Assembly (NCBI RefSeq): GCF_038502225.1
Contig: NC_091298.1
Coordinates: 44,488,183 to 44,552,182, forward strand
Source of the DNA: Cherax quadricarinatus
Taxonomy: Eukaryota > Arthropoda > Malacostraca > Decapoda > Parastacidae
Reading direction: 5' to 3'
DNA: 64,000 bases
Below the pieces are notes generated by a model. It was not told where the DNA came from. It saw only the letters and a program-made list of their open reading frames with translations, and did not search any database. Numbering within the stretch: position 1 is the stretch's first letter; every line of letters starts with the position of its first letter. Below, piece by piece: positions 55,264 through 64,000 of this stretch. The translations under genes were made by a program, and so were the position numbers.

Positions 55264-55528
55264 GTTGTGGATGAGTGGAACAAACTCCCAAGTACAGTTA
55301 TTGAGGCTAAAACGTTGTGTAGTTTTAAAAATGGGTTAGATAAATACATGAGTGGGTGTGAGTTGGACCTGAGTAGCTTGTGCTGCTGGGTCTGGTGCCG
55401 TGCTCCATCCTTGAGTGGAAGTGACCAGACTGGGTGGGTCATTGGGCTAATCGGGGGGGGGGACATGGACCTGCTCCACATGGGTCAGTAGGCCTGTTGC
55501 AGTGTTCCTTCTTTCTTATTTTATGTTA
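55264..55528 (+). pseudogene. CR1-like LINE, C-terminal end and 3' UTR (resumed)
   Basis: VVDEWNKLPSTVIEAKTLCS then FKNGLDKYMSGCELDLSSL continues the RT that broke off at 52892 (FG|NRVVDEWN in other copies). The 3' UTR contains TGGGTCAGTAGGCCTGTTGC and ends TTCCTTCTTTCTTATTTTATG. Confidence 0.85.
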
Positions 55529-55557
55529 AGTTGATTGCGACCCGAAAGGTCTAGAGC

Positions 55558-55561
<4 letters not shown>

Positions 55562-55619
<58 letters not shown>

Positions 55620-55641
55620 TATATATATATATATATATATA
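55562..55641. repeat. (TA)n microsatellite
   Basis: About 80 bp of TA with one GATA. Confidence 0.95.
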
Positions 55642-55644
55642 AAT

Positions 55645-55769
55645 GCCGGGAGCACGGGGCGAGTAACCCCTTCTCCTGTATAAATTACTAAATTTAAAAA
55701 GAGAAACTATCGTTTTTCTTTTTGGGCCACCCTGCCTTGGTGGGATACGGCCGGTGTGTTGAAAGAAAA

Positions 55770-55771
<2 letters not shown>
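55645..55771 (+). mobile_element. RTE-like LINE 3' end, variant B, fragment
   Basis: ATGCCGGGAGCACGGGGCGA, TTTTTCTTTTTGGGCCACCC, TGCCTTGGTGGGATACGGCC, GGTGTGTTGAAAG. The GCCACCC...GGTGG hairpin and the end GTGTTGAA are shared with the RTE copies at 59309-59940 (GGGTCACCCTGCC...GGTGGGAGACGGCCGAC). Confidence 0.65.

Positions 55772-55844
<73 letters not shown>
55772..55844. repeat. (TA)n microsatellite
   Basis: About 70 bp of TA. Confidence 0.95.
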
Positions 55845-55846
<2 letters not shown>

Positions 55847-56346
55847 GTATATAGGTAGTAGGTTGGTAGACATCAACCACCCAGGGAGGTACTACCGTCC
55901 TGCCAAGTGAGTGTAAAACGAAAGCCTGTAACTGTTTTACATGATGGTAGGATTGCTGGTGTCTTTTTTCTGTCTCATAAATATGCAAGATTACAGGTAC
56001 ATCTTGCTACTTCTACTTATACTTAGGTCACACTACACATACATGTGCATGCATATATACACACACCCCTCTGGGTTTTCTTCTATTTCCTTTCTAGTCC
56101 TTGTTCTTGTTTATTTCCTCTTATCTCCATGGGAAAGTGGAACAGAATTCTTCCTCCGTAAGGCTTGCGTGTTGTAAGAGGCGACTAAAATGCCGGGAGC
56201 ATTTTAGTCCCGTATAAATTACTAAATTTAAATAGAGAAACTTTCGTTTTTCTTTTTGGGCCACCCTGCCTTGGTGGGATACGGCCGGTTTGTTGAATAT
56301 ATCTATATATATATATCTATATATATATATATATCTATATATATAT
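55845..56346 (+). mobile_element. RTE-like LINE 3' UTR, variant B, and (TATC)n
   Basis: AGTAGGTTGGTAGACATCAACC, AGGGAGGTACTACCGTCCTG, CATGATGGTAGGATTGCTGG, then GGAAAGTGGAACAGAATTCT and the same terminal hairpin block as 55645-55771, ending GGTTTGTTGAA at 56298. A TATATC microsatellite follows. The two 3' ends lie 480 bp apart in tandem. Confidence 0.6.
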
Positions 56347-56849
56347 GTGGAGTCAAAAAACGTTATCTATGGAGGCAAAGAAGGGAATGTATGAAAGTAT
56401 AGTAGTACCAACACTCTTATATGGGTGTGAAGCTTGGGTGGTAAATGCAGCAGCGAGGAGACGGTTGGAGGCAGCGGAGATGTCCTGTTTAAGGGCAATG
56501 TGTGGTGTAAATATTATGCAGAAAATTCGGAGTGTGGAAATTAGGAGAAGGTGTGGAGTTAATAAAAGTATTAGTCAGAGGGCAGAAGAGGGGTTGTTGA
56601 GGTGGTTTGGTCATTTAGAGAGAATGGATCACAGTAGAATGACATGGAAAGCATATAAATCTATAGGGGAAGGAAGGCGGGGTAGGGGTCGTCCTCGAAA
56701 GGGTTGGAGAGAGGGGGTAAAGGAGGTTTTGTGGGTAAGGGGCTTGGACTTCCAGCAAGCGTGCGTGAGCGTGTTAGATAGGAGTGAATGGAGACGAATG
56801 GTACTTGGGACCTGACGATCTGTTGGAGTGTGAGCAGGGTAATATTTAA
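56347..56849 (+). pseudogene. RTE-like RT C-terminal fragment (tandem with the next copy)
   Basis: Matches 58800-59303 base for base as far as I can see: WSQKTLSMEAKKGMYESIVV, LLYGCEAWVVNAAARRRLEA, LLRWFGHLERMDHSR, RRGRGRPRKGWREGVKEV and DRSEWRRMVLGT, stop, then GTGTGAGCAGGGTAATATTTA. Immediately after it, at 56850, endonuclease sequence of the next copy begins. It is a 5'-truncated head-to-tail partner. Confidence 0.85.
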
Positions 56850-56900
56850 TTAATTGAGCTATGTGTAGAAAGAAATTTGGTAATAAGTAATACATATTTT

Positions 56901-59267
56901 ATGAAAAAGAGGATAAATAAATATACAAGGTATGATGTAGCACGTAATGAAAGTAGTTTATTAGATTATGTATTGGTGGATAAAAGGTTGATGGGTAGGC
57001 TCCAGGATGTACATGTTTATAGAGGGGCAACTGATATATCGGATCATTATTTAGTTGTAGCTACAGTTAGAGTAAGAGGTAGATGGGAAAAGAGGAAGGT
57101 GGCAACAACAAGTAAGAGGGAGGTGAAAGTGTATAAACTAAGGGAGGAGGAAGTTCGGGTGAGATATAAGCGACTATTGGCAGAAAGGTGGGCTAGTGCA
57201 AAGATGAGTAGTGGGGGGGTTGAAGAGGGTTGGAATAGTTTTAAAAATGCAGTATTAGAATGTGGGGCAGAAGTTTGTGGTTATAGGAGGGTGGGGGCAG
57301 GAGGAAAGAGGAGTGATTGGTGGAATGATGAAGTAAAGGGTGTGATAAAAGAGAAAAAGGTAGCTTATGAGAGGTTTTTACAAAGCAGAAGTGTTATAAG
57401 AAGAGCAGAGTATATGGAGAGTAAAAGAAAGGTAAAGAGAGTGGTGAGAGAGTGCAAAAGGAGAGCAGATGATAGAGTGGGAGAGGCACTGTCAAGAAAT
57501 TTTAATGAAAATAAGAAAAAATTTTGGAGTGAGTTAAACAAGTTAAGAAAGCCTAGGGAAAATATGGATTTGTCAGTTAAAAACAGAGTAGGGGAGTTAG
57601 TAGATGGGGAGATGGAGGTATTGGGAAGATGGCGAGAATATTTTGAGGAACTTTTAAATGTTAAGGAAGAAACAGAGGCAGTAATTTCATGCACTGGTCA
57701 GGGAGGTATACCATCTTTTAGGAGTGAAGAAGAGCAGAATGTAAGTGTGGGGGAGGTACGTGAGGCATTACGTAAAATGAAAGGGGGTAAAGCAGCTGGA
57801 ACTGATGGGATCATGACAGAAATGTTAAAAGCAGGGGGGGATATAGTGTTGGAGTGGTTGGTACTTTTGTTTAATAAATGTATGAAAGAGGGGAAGGTAC
57901 CTAGGGATTGGCAGAGAGCATGTATAGTCCCTTTATATAAAGGGAAAGGGGACAAAAGAGACTGTAAAAATTATAGAGGAATAAGCTTACTGAGTATACC
58001 AGGAAAAGTGTACGGTAGGGTTATAATTGAAAGAATTAGAGGTAAGACAGAATGTAGGATTGCGGATGAGCAAGGAGGTTTTAGAGTGGGTAGGGGATGT
58101 GTAGATCAGGTGTTTACATTGAAGCATATATGTGAACAGTATTTAGATAAAGATAGGGAAGTTTTTATTGCATTTATGGATTTAGAAAAGGCATATGATA
58201 GAGTGGATAGAGGAGCAATGTGGCAGATGTTGCAAGTATATGGAATAGGTGGTAAGTTATTAAATGCTGTAAAGAGTTTTTATGAGGATAGTGAGGCTCA
58301 GGTTAGGGTGTGTAGAAGAGAGGGAGACTACTTCCCGGTAAAAGTAGGTCTTAGACAGGGATGTGTAATGTCACCATGGTTGTTTAATATATTTATAGAT
58401 GGGGTTGTAAAGGAAGTAAATGCTAGGGTGTTTGGGAGAGGGGTGGGATTAAATTATGGGGAATCAAATTCAAAATGGGAATTGACACAGTTACTTTTTG
58501 CTGATGATACTGTGCTTATGGGAGATTCTAAAGAAAAATTGCAAAGGTTAGTGGATGAGTTTGGGAATGTGTGTAAAGGTAGAAAGTTGAAAGTGAACAT
58601 AGAAAAGAGTAAGGTGATGAGGGTGTCAAATGATTTAGATAAAGAAAAATTGGATATCAAATTGGGGAGGAGGAGTATGGAAGAAGTGAATGTTTTCAGA
58701 TACTTGGGAGTTGACGTGTCGGCGGATGGATTTATGAAGGATGAGGTTAATCATAGAATTGATGAGGGAAAAAAGGTGAGTGGTGCGTTGAGGTATATGT
58801 GGAGTCAAAAAACGTTATCTATGGAGGCAAAGAAGGGAATGTATGAAAGTATAGTAGTACCAACACTCTTATATGGGTGTGAAGCTTGGGTGGTAAATGC
58901 AGCAGCGAGGAGACGGTTGGAGGCAGCGGAGATGTCCTGTTTAAGGGCAATGTGTGGTGTAAATATTATGCAGAAAATTCGGAGTGTGGAAATTAGGAGA
59001 AGGTGTGGAGTTAATAAAAGTATTAGTCAGAGGGCAGAAGAGGGGTTGTTGAGGTGGTTTGGTCATTTAGAGAGAATGGATCACAGTAGAATGACATGGA
59101 AAGCATATAAATCTATAGGGGAAGGAAGGCGGGGTAGGGGTCGTCCTCGAAAGGGTTGGAGAGAGGGGGTAAAGGAGGTTTTGTGGGTAAGGGGCTTGGA
59201 CTTCCAGCAAGCGTGCGTGAGCGTGTTAGATAGGAGTGAATGGAGACGAATGGTACTTGGGACCTGA
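56901..59267 (+). CDS. RTE-like LINE ORF2: endonuclease C-terminus and RT
   Basis: The frame is open from about 56850 (LIELCVERNLVISNTYF). The first ATG is at 56901. The N-terminus is the end of an AP endonuclease (LDYVLVDKRLM, DISDHYLVVATVRV), so about the first 150 residues of the domain are missing. A basic linker (residues 70-240) leads to the RT: KAAGTDGIMTEMLK, IVPLYKGKGDKRDC and NYRGISLLS, GFRVGRGCVDQVF, motif A FMDLEKAYDRVDRG, LRQGCVMSPWLFN, catalytic LLFADDTVL, IEKSKVMRVS. The C-terminal domain has LLYGCEAW, RWFGHLERM and GRGRPRKGW, as usual for RTE-type proteins. All RT motifs are intact and no stop was seen. It is the youngest LINE in the window but 5'-truncated. Confidence 0.88.
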   Translation: MKKRINKYTRYDVARNESSLLDYVLVDKRLMGRLQDVHVYRGATDISDHYLVVATVRVRGRWEKRKVATTSKREVKVYKLREEEVRVRYKRLLAERWASAKMSSGGVEEGWNSFKNAVLECGAEVCGYRRVGAGGKRSDWWNDEVKGVIKEKKVAYERFLQSRSVIRRAEYMESKRKVKRVVRECKRRADDRVGEALSRNFNENKKKFWSELNKLRKPRENMDLSVKNRVGELVDGEMEVLGRWREYFEELLNVKEETEAVISCTGQGGIPSFRSEEEQNVSVGEVREALRKMKGGKAAGTDGIMTEMLKAGGDIVLEWLVLLFNKCMKEGKVPRDWQRACIVPLYKGKGDKRDCKNYRGISLLSIPGKVYGRVIIERIRGKTECRIADEQGGFRVGRGCVDQVFTLKHICEQYLDKDREVFIAFMDLEKAYDRVDRGAMWQMLQVYGIGGKLLNAVKSFYEDSEAQVRVCRREGDYFPVKVGLRQGCVMSPWLFNIFIDGVVKEVNARVFGRGVGLNYGESNSKWELTQLLFADDTVLMGDSKEKLQRLVDEFGNVCKGRKLKVNIEKSKVMRVSNDLDKEKLDIKLGRRSMEEVNVFRYLGVDVSADGFMKDEVNHRIDEGKKVSGALRYMWSQKTLSMEAKKGMYESIVVPTLLYGCEAWVVNAAARRRLEAAEMSCLRAMCGVNIMQKIRSVEIRRRCGVNKSISQRAEEGLLRWFGHLERMDHSRMTWKAYKSIGEGRRGRGRPRKGWREGVKEVLWVRGLDFQQACVSVLDRSEWRRMVLGT

Positions 59268-59619
59268 CGATCTGTTGGAGTGTGAGCAGGGTAATATTTA
59301 GTGAAGGGATTCAGGGAAACCGGTTATTTTCATATAGTCGGACTTGAGTCCTGGAAATGGGAAGTACAATGCCTGCACTTTAAAGGAGGGGTTTGGGATA
59401 TTGGCAGTTTGGAGGGATATGTTGTGTATCTTTATATGTGTATGCTTCTAGACTGTTGTATTCTGAGCACCTCTGCAAAAACAGTGATAATGTGCTAGTG
59501 TGGTGAAAGTGTTGAATGATGATGAAAGTATTTTCTTTTTGGGGATTTTCTTTCTTTTTTGGGTCACCCTGCCCCGGTGGGAGACGGCCGACTTGTTGAA
59601 AAAAAAAAAAAAAAAAAAA
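59268..59619 (+). mobile_element. RTE-like 3' UTR with poly-A, first copy
   Basis: CGATCTGTTGGAGTGTGAGC, ATTCAGGGAAACCGG, GGAGGGGTTTGGGATATTGG, then GGGTCACCCTGCCCCGGTGG, CGGCCGACTTGTTG and about 22 A. Confidence 0.85.

Positions 59620-60398
<779 letters not shown>

Positions 60399-60479
<81 letters not shown>
60399..60479. repeat. (TA)n microsatellite
   Basis: About 80 bp of TA. Confidence 0.95.
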
Positions 60480-60480
<1 letters not shown>

Positions 60481-60673
60481 GTATATATTCAATTTAGCTA
60501 TAAAAATTAAGTTAGGTCAAAAATATACATTTTTACATCAGTGTCAGCTAAAAGAAAATAGTGTAAAAAAAAATGGCGAAAGTCCAATTTTTATAAGAGT
60601 TCGGCGTATTCAGCAAGTTTAACTTATTAAACTCAATATAGATATAGATATGTTTCAGAAGGTTTGTCTGCAG

Positions 60674-60764
60674 GTACACGTATGTTCGGTCTCGTGACGG
60701 TGTGGCAGGCTCCAGGCTAGCCAATGGGTCGTGGTCTGGCCAGGTGGGGATGGCTATGAGGGAG
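60674..60764 (+). CDS. IR gene, fifth sure exon (S1)
   Basis: Acceptor GGTTTGTCTGCAG|G and donor GAGGGAG|GTGAGT. It is 91 bases: one base to complete ACG (Thr209), then 30 codons, ending in phase 0. It reads YTYVRSRDGVAGSRLANG then SWSGQVGMAMRE. This is the S1 segment in which iGluRs show Y-x-x-V-x-x-x-D-G-x-x-G-x-x-x-x-N-G-x-W-x-G-x-(I/V)-G-x-(L/V), one of the best conserved patterns in the superfamily. It removes any doubt about the gene class. Intron upstream 15.7 kb, downstream 283 bases. Confidence 0.93.
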
Positions 60765-61047
60765 GTGAGTGCACGAATTAGTCATTAGTCCAATTAATGA
60801 CTAACTTATTCACGATTTTCTTTGTTTTTCTTCAAGGTCGAGTTATCAAGGTCATCAAAATAATGATTTCTTTCAAAAATAGTTTTGAGTTTTACATTTT
60901 CATGTAAAATTTCATGCAATATTTGTCTAAAAATTGTGAAAGAGTATTTGTAACATCTCTCTGTTGTTGCTATGAATATTCAAAATTATTCTATTACATT
61001 TTCTTAAGGCATTAAATGACTGAACGCCACAACGGTTTCTCCCACAG

Positions 61048-61348
61048 GAAGTAGCTATTGCTGCTAACATTTTCTCGTATGAGAGAGGACGAGCTATGGT
61101 CGTAGACTACACTGTTCCTTTAATGATAGACTATGTCAGAGTCCTGGCCGCTCAAGGACTTCCTGAGGTGGACCCGTGGGGCGTCCTCTTTCCTCTGGCG
61201 CCGGTAGTTTGGGCAGGCATCCTGGCGGCTCTGATGCTGCTTGCTATCACAGTGTTCATTATGTCTTCGTGTGTATCTCACAAGAGTGATGACCAGAGGA
61301 ATTGGTTACAGGTCGCCTTTGATTATGTTAGAATATTATTACAGCAAG
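61048..61348 (+). CDS. IR gene, sixth sure exon (end of S1 and transmembrane M1)
   Basis: Acceptor TTTCTCCCACAG|GAA. The donor CAGCAAG|GTAGGA leaves one base. It has 301 bases, residues 240-339: EVAIAANIFSYERGRAMVV, DYTVPLMIDYVRVLAAQG, PEVDPWGVLFPLAPVVWAG, then the hydrophobic M1 (about 288-311) and SSCVSHKSDDQRNWLQVAF. Arg254 lies five residues before the DYT triplet, the spacing of the ligand-contacting Arg in iGluRs (R-x4-D-F-S). The Thr three residues before that Arg in glutamate receptors is Glu251 here, as expected for a divergent IR not tuned to glutamate. The exon stops just before the pore loop. Its last 18 bases are part of the minisatellite unit. Confidence 0.93.
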
Positions 61349-64000
61349 GTAGGAATATTATTACAGCAAGGTAGGAATATTATTACAGCAAGGTAGGAAT
61401 ATTATTACAGCAAGGTAGGAATATTATTACAGCAAGGTAGGAATATTATTACTGCAAGGTAGGAATATTATTACAGCAAGGTAGGAATATTATTACTGCA
61501 AGGTAGGAATATTATTACAGCAAGGTAGGAATATTATTGCAGCAAGGTAGGAATATTATTACTGCAAGGTAGGAATATTATTACAGCAAGGTAGGAATAT
61601 TATTACAGCAAGGTAGGAATATTATTACTGCAAGGTAGGAATATTAGGAATATTATTACAGCAAGGTAGGAATATTATTACTGCAAGGTAGGAATATTAT
61701 TACAGCAAGGCAGGAATATTATTACTGCAAGGTAGGAATATTATTACAGCAAGGTAGGAATATTATTACAGCAAGGTAGGAATATTATTACTGCAAGGTA
61801 GGAATATTATTACAGCAAGGCAAGAATATTATTACTGCAAGGTGGGAATATTATTACAGCAAGGTAGGAATATTATTACTGCAAGGTAGGAATATTATTA
61901 CTGCAAGGTAGGAATATTATTACAGCAAGGTAGGAATATTATTACAGCAAGGTAGGAATATTATTACAGCAAGGTAGGAATATTATTACAGCAAGGTAGG
62001 AATATTATTACAGCAAGGTAGGAATATTATTACAGCAAGGTAGGAATATTATTACAGCAAGGTAGGAATATTATTACAGCAAGGTAGGAATATTATTACA
62101 GCAAGGTAGGAATATTATTACAGCAAGGTAGGAATATTATTACAGCAAGGTAGGAATATTATTACAGCAAGGTAGGAATATTATTACAGCAAGGTAGGAA
62201 TATTATTACAGCAAGGTAGGAATATTATTACAGCAAGGTAGGAATATTATTACAGCAAGGTAGGAATATTATTACAGCAAGGTAGGAATATTATTACAGC
62301 AAGGTAGGAATATTATTACAGCAAGGTAGGAATATTATTACAGCAAGGTAGGAATATTATTACACTGCAAGGTAGGAATATTATTACAGCAAGGAATATT
62401 ATTAGGAATATTATTACTGAAAGGTAGGAATATTATTACAGCAAGGCAAGAATATTATTACTGCAAGGTGGGAATATTATTACAGCAAGGTAGGATTATT
62501 ATTACAGCAAGGTAGGAATATTATTACAGCAAGGTAGGGATATTATTACAATAAGGCAGGAATATTATTACAGCAAGGTAGGAATATTATTACAGCAAGG
62601 TAGGAATATTATTACAGCAAGGTAGGAATATTATTACAGCAAGGTAGGAATATTATTACAGCAGGTAGGTACAGCAAGGTAGGATATTATTACAGCAAGG
62701 TAAGAATATTATTACAGCAAGGTAAGAATATTATTACAGCAAGTAGTAATATTATTAGGAATATTATTACAGCAGGTAGGAATATTATTAGGTAATATTA
62801 TTACAGCAAGGTAGGAATATTATTACAGCAAGGTGGGAATATTATTACAGCAAGGTAGGAATATTATTACAGCAAGGTAGGAATATTATTACAGCAAGGT
62901 AGGAATATTATTAGCATGGTAGGAATATTATTACAGCAAGGTAGGAATATTATTACAGCATGGTAGGAATATTATTACAGCAAGGTAGGAATATTATTAC
63001 AGCAAGGTAGGAATATTATTACAGCAAGGTAGGAATATTATTACAGCAAGGTAGGAATATTATTACAGCAAGGTAGGAATATTATTACAGCAAGGTAGGA
63101 ATATTATTACAGCAAGGTAGGAATATTATTACAGCAAGGTAGGAATATTATTACAGCAAGGTAGGAATATTATTACAGCAAGGTAGGAATATTATTACAG
63201 CAAGGTAGGAATATTATTACAGCAAGGTAGGAATATTATTACAGCAAGGTAGGAATATTATTACAGCAAGGTAGGAATATTATTACAGCAAGGTAGGAAT
63301 ATTATTACAGCAAGGTAGGAATATTATTACAGCAAGGTAGGAATATTATTACAGCAAGGTAGGAATATTATTACAGCAAGGTAGGAATATTATTACAGCA
63401 AGGTAGGAATATTATTACAGCAAGGTAGGAATATTATTACAGCAAGGTAGGAATATTATTGCAGCAATGTAGGAATATTATTACAGCAAGGTAGGAATAT
63501 TATTACAGCAAGGTAGGAATATTATTACAGCAAGGTAGGAATATTATTACAGCAAGGTAGGAATATTATTACAGCAAGGTAGGAATATTATTACAGCAAG
63601 GTAGGAATATTATTACAGCAAGGTAGGAATATTATTACAGCAAGGTAGGAATATTATTACAGCAAGGTAGGAATATTATTACAGCAAGGTAGGAATATTA
63701 TTACAGCAAGGTAGGAATATTATTACAGCAAGGTAGGAATATTATTACAGCAAGGTAGGAATATTATTACAGCAAGGTAGTAATATTATTACAGCAAGGT
63801 AGGAATATTATTACTGCAAGGTAGGAATATTATTGCGGCAAGGTAGGAATATTATTACAGCAAGGTAGGAATATTATTACAGCAAGGTAGGAATATTATT
63901 ACAGCAAGGTAGGAATATTATTGCAGCAAGGTAGGAATATTATTGCAGCAAGGTAGGAATATTATTACAGCAAGGTAGGAATATTATTAGGAATATTATT
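61331..64000 (+). repeat. 22-bp minisatellite seeded on the exon 3' end and splice donor
   Basis: The unit starts GTAGGAATATT and ends ATTACAGCAAG (22 bp), about 120 units to the window edge, most of them identical. Variants: ACTGCAAG for ACAGCAAG (mainly 61440-61920), GCAGCAAG, GGCAGG/GGCAAG/GGTGGG for GGTAGG, and a few partial units (near 61645, 62395, 62665-62790). The first 18 bp of the array (61331-61348) are coding sequence of the IR exon, and the first GTAGGA is its donor site. Every unit repeats the CAAG|GTAGGA donor and a TTATTACAG that resembles a weak acceptor. Confidence 0.95.

Noticed and set aside
61349..64000. Array of coding repeats (protein tandem repeat)
   Set aside because: 22 bp is not a multiple of three and a TAG appears by the second unit in the receptor frame.

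Overview
This window is nuclear DNA of an animal, most probably a decapod crustacean. That reading rests on a split, intron-rich gene for a variant ionotropic receptor (IR, iGluR superfamily) of a kind I associate with decapods, and on the repeat families around it: Penelope-like elements (PLEs), CR1-, RTE- and I-type LINEs, tRNA-derived SINEs, and very long (TA)n and (AC)n tracts. Nothing bacterial or viral was recognised. The species cannot be fixed from sequence alone.

The only host gene I can support is the IR gene on the + strand. Six exons join in one frame with GT-AG borders and matching phases: 24731-24844, 25011-25234, 37835-37963, 44784-44942, 60674-60764 and 61048-61348. A possible earlier exon ends at base 28. 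Together they give about 339 residues: an N-terminal extracellular region, ligand-binding half S1 and transmembrane segment M1. The pore loop, M2, S2 and M3 must lie beyond the window. The last visible exon runs into a 22-bp minisatellite of about 120 units. The unit contains the exon's own 3' end and 5' splice site.

Nearly everything else is intronic transposon sequence. Bases 1-24.7 kb hold a CR1-type LINE broken by Penelope material: a 4.6-copy array of a 400-bp unit with hammerhead-like cores, inverted-dimer insertions, and a 13.5-kb block (6178-19720) with two near-identical full-length PLE ORFs, a fragment, a heavily corrupted copy and an inverted copy that carries a CR1 insertion. More CR1 and I-like debris follows. 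Bases 25.2-37.8 kb hold SINEs and two head-to-tail copies of a LINE whose 3' end runs into (AC)n. Bases 38-44.8 kb hold an RTE LINE, two MITE copies in TA arrays, another LINE 3' part and a Tc1 fossil. Bases 45-60.6 kb hold a 96-bp palindromic PLE insertion, a zig-zag PLE, an I-like ORF1, a CR1 LINE split by a 2.4-kb element with long terminal inverted repeats, an RTE multimer and a third MITE.

The most notable signals are: (1) the minisatellite seeded on a splice donor; (2) a repeated PLE insertion form (short inverted arm, long arm, 30-31-nt tail with TGTCGG) with 12-13-bp target duplications, seen for three PLE subfamilies; (3) the 96-bp palindrome whose arms meet at the predicted hammerhead cleavage nucleotide; (4) the retrozyme-like 400-bp tandem array. 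All coordinates and translations were read by eye; no database search or folding program was run.
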